A DNA stretch of 64,000 bases from an uncultured Bacteroidales bacterium (GTDB taxonomy: Bacteria; Bacteroidota; Bacteroidia; Bacteroidales; Muribaculaceae): assembly GCA_947173955.1 (NCBI GenBank), contig CAMWHE010000006.1, positions 1 through 64,000 on the forward strand, given 5' to 3'. Shown here in pieces: positions 47,729-55,476 of this stretch (positions within the stretch are counted from its first letter, which is position 1; every line of letters begins with the position of its first letter). The notes under the pieces were generated by a model. The model did no database searches and was not told the DNA's origin. It saw only the letters and a program-made list of their open reading frames with translations. The position numbers and the translations under genes were made by a program.

Positions 47729-48556
47729 TTAGAATAAATCTTTGGCTGATATGAAGATAAAAGTGACAGGGGCTACAAAGAGCAGCGAGTCGATACGGTC
47801 GAGGATGCCTCCGTGGCCGGGAAGGATAGATCCTGAGTCCTTGATGCCGAGCGTGCGCTTGATAAGCGACTCAACGAGGTCGCCGAATGTGGCGAACACC
47901 GCTACCAGAAGGCCGAGGACCGCTAAATCTACCATCGAGAAGCGCGATAAGGCCGTGCCACCCCAGATACAGTGAGCTACCACGCCGGCAAGCACAGAAA
48001 AGACGACTCCGCCAACAAATCCTTCCCACGATTTCTTAGGCGAGATACGCTCAAAAAGCTTATTCTTTCCGATAAGCGAACCTACACAGAACGCGCCCGT
48101 GTCATTAAGCCATATCATTACGAACATCAGAAGCACCAACGGAGCCGACTGGTAATATATCATGAGCAGCAGAAGAAGCGGGAGCGTGATATATAGCTGA
48201 GCCATAAGTGAGAAGGCAGTCTCCTTAAGCGGGTTATCCACTTTCACATATAACGCGGCGATCATTCTGACAGAAATCATGAAGAACGCTATTACCAGGA
48301 ATATGAGACCCGTCCTGTATGAGCCTTCGAAAAGCGCATAGGGCATCAGGAACGCCATACCGGCCGTCATCAGGTCGAGGGCACGCAGGACTGCGGGAAT
48401 ACGTTGCTTATTGGTTATACCGGTAAACTCATTTATAGCCAGGAAGGCCAGAAGCATGACGAGCCAGAGCATCCAGTAGCCGCCGGCGAAGATTGCCGCG
48501 ATGATCAGGCCGATGTAGACAAGCCCTGTGATCGAACGTGTAATGACGTTATTCAT
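47729..48556 (-). CDS. cdsA: Phosphatidate cytidylyltransferase
   Basis: CdsA makes CDP-diacylglycerol from phosphatidic acid and CTP, the branch point for phospholipids. From ATG 48556 the product is 275 aa with about eight membrane segments. The signature KKSWEGFVGG followed by GDLVESLIKRTLGIKDSGSILPGHGG near the C-terminus is diagnostic. The frame runs further upstream, but a -7 element at 48589-48596 lies inside that extension, favouring this ATG. It is the first gene of the minus-strand run cdsA-purM-mltF-DUF3332-M23. Confidence 0.94.
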   Translation of the reverse strand: MNNVITRSITGLVYIGLIIAAIFAGGYWMLWLVMLLAFLAINEFTGITNKQRIPAVLRALDLMTAGMAFLMPYALFEGSYRTGLIFLVIAFFMISVRMIAALYVKVDNPLKETAFSLMAQLYITLPLLLLLMIYYQSAPLVLLMFVMIWLNDTGAFCVGSLIGKNKLFERISPKKSWEGFVGGVVFSVLAGVVAHCIWGGTALSRFSMVDLAVLGLLVAVFATFGDLVESLIKRTLGIKDSGSILPGHGGILDRIDSLLFVAPVTFIFISAKDLF

Positions 48557-48588
48557 ATCCTTTGTAATTATTTCGTTTTTTATATCTG

Positions 48589-48596
48589 CAAAATTA
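48589..48596 (-). promoter_or_regulatory. -7 element for the cdsA operon
   Basis: TAATTTTG on the minus strand lies 33 nt before the cdsA ATG at 48556. It is back to back with the sua5 promoter. No TTTG at the standard distance. Confidence 0.5.
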
Positions 48597-48651
48597 ATCA
48601 TTTTTTTCAAGCTATTTGCCGTCACAGGCCAATAAATATAGAAATCTACTT

Positions 48652-48682
48652 TTTGACAGATTATAGTTTTTTATTATTTTTG
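48652..48682 (+). promoter_or_regulatory. Housekeeping promoter of sua5-wcaJ
   Basis: -33 TTTG (48652-48655), a 19-nt spacer, and -7 TATTTTTG (48675-48682). Transcription would start near 48689, about 13 nt before the ATG. Confidence 0.7.
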
Positions 48683-48701
48683 CGTAAAATTGAGCTGAAC
48701 A

Positions 48702-49271
48702 ATGACTATAGAAGAAGACATCGCCAATGCTCTCAGGACTCTGCGCGATGGCGGAACGATACTCTATCCCACCGATACGGTCTGGGGCATAGGCTGCGAC
48801 GCGACACGGAGCGATGCCGTCAGACGCATCTACGACATCAAGCATCGCGCCGACTCCAAGGCAATGATCGTGCTGCTGTCGCGGCCTGACGACCTGTGGA
48901 ATTATGTCGAGGATGTCCCTGACATAGCCTTCGAGCTTATCGAGGCTGCCGTCAGCCCGCTGACAATAGTCTACGACCGTGGCCGGCGGATAGCCCCAGA
49001 GCTGCTGGCCTCCGACGGAAGCATCGGCATTCGCATAACATCCGAAGAGATTTCCTCCCGCCTCTGCCGCGGTCTGCGCCGACCCCTCGTCTCCACTTCG
49101 GCCAATATCAGCGGCACGCCGGCTCCGGCTCTGTTCTGCGAGATCACGCCTGAGATCCTGGATTCGGTCGACTACGTCATGGAGAGCCGGCGCGACGATA
49201 TGAAGAGATCCAAACCATCATCGGTCATCAAACTAAGTTCCAACGGCATTTTCAAAATTCTCCGCCCTTGA
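48702..49271 (+). CDS. L-threonylcarbamoyladenylate synthase (Sua5/YrdC family)
   Basis: This enzyme makes threonylcarbamoyl-AMP for the t6A37 modification of tRNAs. The 189-aa product covers the YrdC domain: LRDGGTILYPTDTVWGIGCD, IKHRADSKAMIVLLSRPDD (KxR and SxN motifs), and VSTSANISGTPAP. It is the short form without the extra C-terminal Sua5 domain. The TGA overlaps the TTG start of the next gene by 3 bases. Confidence 0.93.
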   Translation: MTIEEDIANALRTLRDGGTILYPTDTVWGIGCDATRSDAVRRIYDIKHRADSKAMIVLLSRPDDLWNYVEDVPDIAFELIEAAVSPLTIVYDRGRRIAPELLASDGSIGIRITSEEISSRLCRGLRRPLVSTSANISGTPAPALFCEITPEILDSVDYVMESRRDDMKRSKPSSVIKLSSNGIFKILRP

Positions 49272-50686
49272 AGAGCGACTCGCGACATAGCGCAATCTAC
49301 ATCGTCAGCGACTTTATATCAACGTCGCTCGCATGGCTGCTCTTTAATATCGTCAGATACACGACGCTCGATCCCGTCAACAACTTCACATCGCTGGGCA
49401 ACTATCTGCTCTATCCGCTTGTGCTCGCCGGACAGTTTGTCGTTCCCCTGATGATGATGGCTCTCTACTGGCTCTCAGGATATTACAATAAAGCATTCGT
49501 AAAGTCGCGCATCGAGAGCATCATGACTACACTCGGATCGACGCTCATCGGCACGGTAATCATCTACTTCATTGCTATAATCGACGACCCGATCCCCGAC
49601 CGCTACAGCAACTATGAGCTTGTACTCATACTTGAGGGGCTGATGTTCACCATCGTCAGCCTGTCGCGCATCATCATCACCAACCGATTCCTCCGGCTGC
49701 GTTACCAGCGCCGCATATGGCTCAACGTCGCTGTGATAGGCACCCCTGAGACTATCGACGACTGCATCCGTCGACTCAATGTCAAGACTCCGGCGCTCGG
49801 CCTGAAAGTCATGGCGGCTGCCTCCGTGACAGACACACCGTACACCGCCTCGCCCGATGTCGCCCCTTTCTCGCTTGACAATCCGGCAGCCGACGCCGAC
49901 AGGCTCGGCATCGAGCAATTCATTATCGCGCTCCCGCCGTCCTGCTCTGAAATGGAGCGCATGACGCTGCTGCGCAAGCTCTATCCCCTCAACCGCACCA
50001 TCCTCCAGCCTGCATGGCTCGACTCCGGACTGAGTATGCGTACACGCGTCAGCAATGTGGCCGGCGAGCCGCTGACCGACATTTCCTCGGCAGTAATCTC
50101 CGAAAGCACCCGCAATGTCAAGCGAACCTTCGATGTAGTCATTTCCACGATCGTACTGATACTGCTTCTCCCCGTTTTCGCCATTATCGCCGTCTGCATC
50201 AAGCTCAACAGCCGCGGCCCCGTATTCTTCTCGCAGGAGCGTATAGGCCACCACGGCAAGCGCTTCAGGATATACAAATTCCGCACGATGATACCCGACG
50301 CCGAGCCGGACGGACCGGCACTATCCCGACCGGACGACCGTCGCATCACGGGCTTCGGACGCACGCTTCGCAAATATCGCCTTGACGAGCTCCCCCAGTT
50401 CTGGAATGTACTGAAAGGCGAAATGTCGATAGTCGGACCCCGTCCGGAGCGCGAATTCTACGAAGAACAGATCATCGCGAAAGCTCCGGAATACACCCTC
50501 CTCCATCAGCTTCGTCCCGGGATAACCTCCTGGGGAATGGTCAAATACGGCTATGCATCCGATATCGACGCGATGATTGCCCGCATGCGCTATGACATAA
50601 TCTATATAGAGAATGTATCGATAGCCATCGACCTCAAGATTCTGCTTTACACCATCAACACTGTCATCACAGGCAAAGGCATCTGA
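49268..50686 (+). CDS. Polyprenyl glycosylphosphotransferase (WcaJ-like)
   Basis: This enzyme transfers a sugar-1-phosphate to undecaprenyl phosphate to begin surface polysaccharide assembly. The 472-aa product has four N-terminal membrane segments, a central CoA-binding-like domain (about 140-260), then a fifth segment followed by the catalytic domain. Signatures are KRTFDVVISTIVLILLLPVF, GPVFFSQERIGHHGKRFRIY, KYRLDELPQFWNVLKGEMS and VGPRPE. Start appears to be TTG 49268, overlapping the sua5 stop; the next in-frame ATG would delete the first membrane helix. The sugar is unknown. Confidence 0.9.
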   Translation: MKSDSRHSAIYIVSDFISTSLAWLLFNIVRYTTLDPVNNFTSLGNYLLYPLVLAGQFVVPLMMMALYWLSGYYNKAFVKSRIESIMTTLGSTLIGTVIIYFIAIIDDPIPDRYSNYELVLILEGLMFTIVSLSRIIITNRFLRLRYQRRIWLNVAVIGTPETIDDCIRRLNVKTPALGLKVMAAASVTDTPYTASPDVAPFSLDNPAADADRLGIEQFIIALPPSCSEMERMTLLRKLYPLNRTILQPAWLDSGLSMRTRVSNVAGEPLTDISSAVISESTRNVKRTFDVVISTIVLILLLPVFAIIAVCIKLNSRGPVFFSQERIGHHGKRFRIYKFRTMIPDAEPDGPALSRPDDRRITGFGRTLRKYRLDELPQFWNVLKGEMSIVGPRPEREFYEEQIIAKAPEYTLLHQLRPGITSWGMVKYGYASDIDAMIARMRYDIIYIENVSIAIDLKILLYTINTVITGKGI

Positions 50687-50699
50687 CCCTGACCAACCA

Positions 50700-52523
50700 A
50701 TGAAACACATCAAGATAAGACTTCTACCACCCTCCGCTCAGAAATGGCTCCATGATGTCGTCTTCCGCTTCATGCTATGGCGCGAACGCCACGTCAGCGA
50801 GAAGACCTTCCTGATAGTCCTGGCCCTCATAGTAGGCATAGCCTGCGGCATGGCGGCCATGCTGCTGAAATACCTCATCCATCTCATCGGGTCAAACCTG
50901 ACCGCGAGCGCCAGCATGACGGAAGGCAACTATATCTATCTCATCTATCCCGTCGTGGGTATTGTCCTCGCCGGATGCTATGTCAGATATGTCGTCAAGG
51001 ACAACATATCCCACGGTGTCACCCGCGTGCTTTACTCCATCTCGCAGAACAAGAGCCGACTGAAACCTCATAATATGTACACCTCCGTCCTTGCCAGCTC
51101 CATCACGATAGGATTCGGCGGATCAGTCGGAGCCGAGGGTCCTATAGTATATACGGGAGCGGCCATAGGATCCAACCTCGGACAGATGTTTCGCCTGTCG
51201 CCCCGTATCCTGATGATACTCGTAGGGTGCGGTGCCGCAGCCGGCATCGCAGGTATATTCAAGGCTCCGATTGCCGGTATGCTTTTCACTCTTGAAGTCC
51301 TGATGCTCGACCTGACTACAGTGTCGGTCATGCCTCTGCTCATAGCCTCGATCACCGCAGCCACCATTGCCTATATCTTCACCGGCACGGAGCTTGAATT
51401 CTTCTTCGTTCAGAGCGAACCGTTCGCCACCACACGTATACCCTACGCCATCTGCCTCGGCCTCTTCTGCGGCATCGTCTCGCTCTATTTCACGCGCTCG
51501 ATGAATTTCATGGAAGGCTTCTTCAAGAAACGGCTGAAGACCCCTTGGCGCAAGACGGCTGTCGGAGGCGTAATCCTCGCAGGCCTTGTCTTTCTCTTCC
51601 CGCCGCTCTACGGCGAAGGCTACGGAGCTATCAACGACCTGCTCAACGGCAATCCCTCGTCGATCGTCGACGGCAGTATCTTCTACCACGACGGAGGCAG
51701 CGCCCTGTTCATAATCTTCTTCATCGGCCTCATCATCGTGACCAAATCGATAGCCACGGCGGCCACCAACGGCGGAGGAGGTGTCGGCGGCACATTCGCT
51801 CCGTCGCTCTATGTCGGGTGCATGACCGGCTTCCTCTTCGCGTTTCTTATCAACTACTGCTTCGCCCTTGATCTCTCGGTCAAGAACTTCGCCCTGATGG
51901 GCATGGCCGGCATCATGAGCGGCGTCATGCACGCCCCACTGATGGGTATCTTCCTTACCGCCGAACTGACCGGAGGCTACGACCTCTTCCTACCACTGCT
52001 TATCGTCTCGACCATCTCTTACGGCACAATCCGAATATTCGAGCCATACAGCATCTACACACGCCGTCTCGCCCAGAAAGGCGAACTGCTCACACATCAC
52101 AAGGATAAAGCCGTGCTGACCCTGCTGAAGATAGGCAGCGTCATCGAGACCGACTTCAAGACCGTCACCCCCGACATGGATCTGCGCAGCATGGTCAAGG
52201 TCATCTCCGAATCCAACCGCAACCTCTTCCCTGTGGTCGACGGCGACGGGAAACTTCTCGGAGTAGTGCTTCTTGACGACATCCGCAACATCATGTTCCG
52301 CCCCGACCTCTACAGGCGCATGCACGTCAGTCGCTTCATGGCCATGCCCTCCGACAAAATCCTTGTCGACGAACCGATGGACCAGGTCATGAAGAAATTT
52401 GATGTCACCGGCGCATGGAATCTGCCCGTCATCGACGCCGACGGTCGCTACGTAGGCTTCGTCTCCAAATCAAAGATCTTCAACTCCTACCGCCGCGTCC
52501 TCCGCCACTACTCCGAAGACTGA
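50700..52523 (+). CDS. ClC-family chloride channel/transporter with CBS domains
   Basis: The 607-aa protein is a ClC chloride channel or chloride/proton antiporter. The anion-pathway motifs are FGGSVGAEGPIVYTGAAIG (gating Glu within GAEGP) and GGGGVGGTFAPSLYVG, with about 10-12 membrane segments to about residue 445. Two CBS domains follow (about 475-590: IETDFKTVTPDMDLRSMVKV and KFDVTGAWNLPVIDADGRYVG), which usually sense nucleotides. It may help acid resistance or turgor. It is 14 bp after the sugar transferase gene. Confidence 0.94.
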   Translation: MKHIKIRLLPPSAQKWLHDVVFRFMLWRERHVSEKTFLIVLALIVGIACGMAAMLLKYLIHLIGSNLTASASMTEGNYIYLIYPVVGIVLAGCYVRYVVKDNISHGVTRVLYSISQNKSRLKPHNMYTSVLASSITIGFGGSVGAEGPIVYTGAAIGSNLGQMFRLSPRILMILVGCGAAAGIAGIFKAPIAGMLFTLEVLMLDLTTVSVMPLLIASITAATIAYIFTGTELEFFFVQSEPFATTRIPYAICLGLFCGIVSLYFTRSMNFMEGFFKKRLKTPWRKTAVGGVILAGLVFLFPPLYGEGYGAINDLLNGNPSSIVDGSIFYHDGGSALFIIFFIGLIIVTKSIATAATNGGGGVGGTFAPSLYVGCMTGFLFAFLINYCFALDLSVKNFALMGMAGIMSGVMHAPLMGIFLTAELTGGYDLFLPLLIVSTISYGTIRIFEPYSIYTRRLAQKGELLTHHKDKAVLTLLKIGSVIETDFKTVTPDMDLRSMVKVISESNRNLFPVVDGDGKLLGVVLLDDIRNIMFRPDLYRRMHVSRFMAMPSDKILVDEPMDQVMKKFDVTGAWNLPVIDADGRYVGFVSKSKIFNSYRRVLRHYSED

Positions 52524-52543
52524 TCCTAAATTGGAGGGGTTAC

Positions 52544-52744
52544 TTACACCATGTTGCTATCATAAATGAGTGCCGGAGACTCGTTGTTATGACCAGTGTA
52601 CTTACTCTCAGCAGATTTAATCGGCGTTCTCCAAATGCCTGGCGGGAGATATATGATAAACCGCGCACGCTGGCCTTCGGCCTCGGCGTACACGGTTACT
52701 GGTAAATCGATGTCCTGCCGGACATCCGCCTTATTATCTGACAT
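52544..52744 (-). CDS. Possible small protein downstream of the restriction-like gene
   Basis: A 66-codon frame starts MSDNKADVRQDIDLPVTVY and contains AEGQRARFIIYLPPG. It lies on the same strand 66 bp after the nuclease gene, so it may be its third operon partner. Codon third positions look protein-like in the first two thirds. I do not recognise the sequence, and it could be a remnant or chance frame. On the opposite strand a second frame of similar length covers the same bases, which lowers confidence. Confidence 0.3.
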   Translation of the reverse strand: MSDNKADVRQDIDLPVTVYAEAEGQRARFIIYLPPGIWRTPIKSAESKYTGHNNESPALIYDSNMV

Positions 52745-52810
52745 TTATCATACAAGATGGGTACTTGATTATATAGTACTCACATTATTTAAGTGACAAA
52801 TTATATGTCC

Positions 52811-53662
52811 CTACAATGCCTCAAATTGCATGGGTAATTTAAAAGGATACTTATCCTTTATTTCTTGCCACGTCTTGAATTGGATGTGATTTGAATCAAT
52901 ATATGTACCGAATTTTTCTAAAAATGCTTTTATATCTTCGTTAGTCGCAGGGTTATTACCATCCGTAATAAATATGACATATTTTTTATCATTATCTGCA
53001 CGAATTATATTTCTGAATATCTGATAATTCAGTAGAATATCTTCTGCGGTAGCGTTGTCTTTAAGATATTCCGGCAACAGTTTCTCATATTGACGAGCCT
53101 TGCACTTATGACGTTCATCTGCATCCTTTTTCTCTTTAGCAAATCCGTCTTCCGTGAATTTTATCTCAAAATAGACTTCAACTTTATCATCTTTGATATG
53201 GAAATCAAAAGAAGTCCCTTCATTTTCCGATTTACCCAAAACATCAAACTTAATGTCTTCCTTGTATTCAAAATCGCATTTAGCTCCCTCATGAATTTCA
53301 ATATTGAAAGCATCCTTCATAAATTTGACCATCTCTTTAGTGGCACAATGCTTTACATCAATTAGTTTTGAAAAAAACATCATGCATAGAATCTGAGAAG
53401 AATTAACATGATGTGCATACTGATGTAATCCTCTTAAACCGGGAAGATATGGCTTGCAGTCGAATTCAAAGTACTTTTTAATTGCATCTGCGCGATTACG
53501 AAGAGTATTATCATTGTTCTTTAATGGAAGAATATGCTTTTTCAAATACTCTTTACCATTGCGTACATATGTTCCACATTCCCAATTCATATCCTTGGTA
53601 AGGACTTCTAACACTCGGTCTGTGTAATTTGCGTGACTTACACTCTGCGTTTTTGTTGTCAT
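52811..53662 (-). CDS. PD-(D/E)XK nuclease, PGN_0703-type putative restriction endonuclease
   Basis: From ATG 53662 it is 283 aa. The nuclease core is visible as Asp153 (TSFDFHI) followed by Glu166-Ile-Lys168 in VEVYFEIKFTEDGF, the PD-ExK pattern. The strand-loop-strand layout and flanking sequence recall the PGN_0703 family of putative restriction endonucleases, by memory of pattern only. No methyltransferase gene is nearby, so it is not an ordinary type II pair. It is AT-rich compared with its neighbours, suggesting transfer. It follows the SLOG-sigma gene by 44 bp on the same strand. Confidence 0.75.
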   Translation of the reverse strand: MTTKTQSVSHANYTDRVLEVLTKDMNWECGTYVRNGKEYLKKHILPLKNNDNTLRNRADAIKKYFEFDCKPYLPGLRGLHQYAHHVNSSQILCMMFFSKLIDVKHCATKEMVKFMKDAFNIEIHEGAKCDFEYKEDIKFDVLGKSENEGTSFDFHIKDDKVEVYFEIKFTEDGFAKEKKDADERHKCKARQYEKLLPEYLKDNATAEDILLNYQIFRNIIRADNDKKYVIFITDGNNPATNEDIKAFLEKFGTYIDSNHIQFKTWQEIKDKYPFKLPMQFEAL

Positions 53663-53706
53663 AATAAATTGCAATTAGATGGTTAATAATAAATATATTG
53701 GTTGAA

Positions 53707-54417
53707 TTATCTACTTAGTGCCTCTTCGATGCTTTGTCTTATCCACCGGATGGCGTAGGTCGTGAATTTGAATCCTTGCGACGGGTCATATTCATAGGCA
53801 GCCTGTATCAGTCCTTTGTTTCCCTCTGCAATCAGTTCCTCAATGGGATGATTCGCTGTAACATATTTCATAGCTGTTGTCTTAACAAACCGTCGGCACG
53901 CGAGCAGCAGTCTGTCTTTCGCGGCATCGACGTCGCCCTCTCGGGCTTTGATTTGCCGGACAAGCGCTACTTCTTCTTCCACTGTGAGAAGGTCTTCCCG
54001 CCGGGTATCATCAGAATAATCCATATGACAGTTTGATATGGATTGATTTGATGCTATGGGCTCATCGGCAAATACAACAAGGGCATTTTTCCCATATCCA
54101 TACGATACCCCGGCATCCTCTACGCGGGATATTTTTGCCACAGACCGTGTAGTGAATGCTACTACCATATCGGCATCGTCAATAAGTGCATTATTCCGCG
54201 CCAGCTTTGATTCAGCCTCGTCAGTTAAACAATTAAACACTGAAATCGGTATCGAGAATTGAACGGCATACTTTCTCACATAAGAGTTCAAAAGCGTATC
54301 GCCTCCGGTGATACGAAATTCCGATACTGATTTTTTCCAGAAATGATGACGGAAGATTCTCACCCAATCATGATAGGAGAGTGTGGGATTTATAGTCCCG
54401 ATTATAGCTAACTTCAT
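53707..54417 (-). CDS. Fusion of SLOG-like sensor domain and sigma-70 regions 1.2-2
   Basis: The 236-aa product has two unrelated halves. Residues 1-118 look like a SLOG (YspA/DUF2493-like) Rossmann domain: KLAIIGTINP, the loop ITGGDTLLNSYVRKYA, FSIPISVF, and RNNALIDDADMVVAF, followed by YGYGKNALVVFAD. SLOG domains bind nucleotides or related ligands in many conflict systems. Residues 143-236 match primary sigma factor regions 1.2 and 2: LLTVEEEVALVRQIKAREGD, then IEELIAEGNKGLIQAAYEYD and FKFTTYAIRWIRQSIEEALS. The protein ends just after region 2.4, with no region 3 or 4. It could bind RNA polymerase core and melt or recognise a -10-like element, but the biological role is unknown. Confidence 0.8.
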   Translation of the reverse strand: MKLAIIGTINPTLSYHDWVRIFRHHFWKKSVSEFRITGGDTLLNSYVRKYAVQFSIPISVFNCLTDEAESKLARNNALIDDADMVVAFTTRSVAKISRVEDAGVSYGYGKNALVVFADEPIASNQSISNCHMDYSDDTRREDLLTVEEEVALVRQIKAREGDVDAAKDRLLLACRRFVKTTAMKYVTANHPIEELIAEGNKGLIQAAYEYDPSQGFKFTTYAIRWIRQSIEEALSR

Positions 54418-54650
54418 TTATATATAAAAAAATTGGTGCTATATATATTATACGATCGAGATTTTTGGGAAATGTATCTTTTTGTTAAAATAGATATTTC
54501 AAAACACAACACTTCACGAATTCCTCGGCGTAAAGCAATGATAATACAGACTATACGCGTTAGAAAAGTTTAACTTAAAAATTTTAACAAATACATTTCT
54601 CATAGAATCTTAGCCTCGGGCTTCCCCTCCTTAGCGTTTGTTATTATACG

Positions 54651-54963
54651 AAAAAAGCGTAGGAATCTGTATCTGTTGCCGTCTTACCATTGGAGGCTTC
54701 TCGCATTGCCTTTAGATGTCGAACGGCAACAGCGACGCCTACGCCAGTATATGCTACAGATGCTTTCGGCCTCATCACTCACGGGACGATCTGCCGGACG
54801 CATGATATCACATACTAACAGGCATCTACCGTTGCTACTCCTTGACATCTAAGTGAATCTTGCGAGAATTCCCAATGGACAAGAATCAGCGCGGATAAAC
54901 GCTTCAATATTTAATGCAGCTCTCACGCATTGCCCTTAGCCGGGCATAGGCGATACGGTCTGT
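54651..54963 (-). ncRNA. Candidate structured noncoding RNA, about 310 nt
   Basis: No ORF of note exists here. A good minus-strand promoter (54969-55000) predicts a start near 54963. The 3' end forms a terminator-like structure: CCTACGC/GCGTAGG (54738-54744 with 54657-54663) stacked on ACGGCAACAG/CTGTTGCCGT (54723-54732 with 54673-54682), then six T on the minus strand. Nine bases in the enclosed loop (54712-54720) are perfectly complementary to 54844-54852, a candidate pseudoknot. AATGC/GCATT and GCCC/GGGC hairpins lie near the 5' end. GGCAATGCG occurs twice (54702-54710, 54926-54934). It does not match tmRNA, RNase P, 6S or SRP RNA as I know them. The 230 nt between it and the SLOG-sigma ATG (54418-54650) show no gene. 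Confidence 0.55.
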
Positions 54964-54968
54964 TACTG

Positions 54969-55000
54969 CAAATGTACAGCTATTTTTCAATTAATACAAG
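54969..55000 (-). promoter_or_regulatory. Promoter of the candidate ncRNA
   Basis: On the minus strand CTTG (54997-55000) is followed by exactly 20 nt and TACATTTG (54969-54976), a full match to TAnnTTTG. Confidence 0.65.
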
Positions 55001-55068
55001 AAGACTGTCAACCCATACACTTTGTAACTGAGGGAAAGCGGAACTATTTCATAGGTTCAGGCGTTATA

Positions 55069-55455
55069 ATGACAGAACTAACAGTTAATACCATGACACA
55101 AAAAGAACTAACAGACCTGATCGCCTCTAAAGTAGCGGAAGTCCTTAATAATCCTGAAAGCTGGGGCGAAGACCCTCAGATAAGTATAGTCCCGACAACC
55201 CTTATCGTCGAAATCGAGCGGCGCGGAGATGCCGACCGCGACATCGAGTACAGCGACTATGCCATCGAGGCTGACGCTGTAGAAGACGGCGACTACTCGG
55301 AAGATGCAGCAGATTTCCAGTCGGCTTCCGACCCTGACCTCTACCCCATCGGAACTCTTATCGACTATGCGACTAAGAAACCCGACCTGAAGAAAATCGC
55401 CAAGCTGGTAGAGCAGTATATCCCGGAGCAGTCGGAGAACCTCTACGCCGAGTAA
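55069..55455 (+). CDS. Hypothetical acidic protein
   Basis: The 128-aa protein is strongly acidic, with clusters such as DAVEDGDYSEDAADF and DRDIEYSDYAIEADA in the middle. The N-terminus (MTQKELTDLIASKVAEVL) and C-terminus (PDLKKIAKLVEQYIPEQSENL) look helical. An internal ATG at 55105 is an alternative start. I do not recognise a family; acidity suggests a DNA mimic or a binding partner, but this is speculation. It is 22 bp from the convergent cardiolipin synthase gene. Confidence 0.6.
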   Translation: MTELTVNTMTQKELTDLIASKVAEVLNNPESWGEDPQISIVPTTLIVEIERRGDADRDIEYSDYAIEADAVEDGDYSEDAADFQSASDPDLYPIGTLIDYATKKPDLKKIAKLVEQYIPEQSENLYAE

Positions 55456-55476
55456 CTCCGAGCGGTTAGATTTACA

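Noticed and set aside
54748-54790. Hammerhead-ribozyme-like string (TGATGAGGCCGAAAGC on the minus strand)
   Set aside because: The base before TGATGA is G where the catalytic C of CTGATGA is needed, and stem II cannot form with the flanking bases. It is more likely part of the candidate ncRNA.
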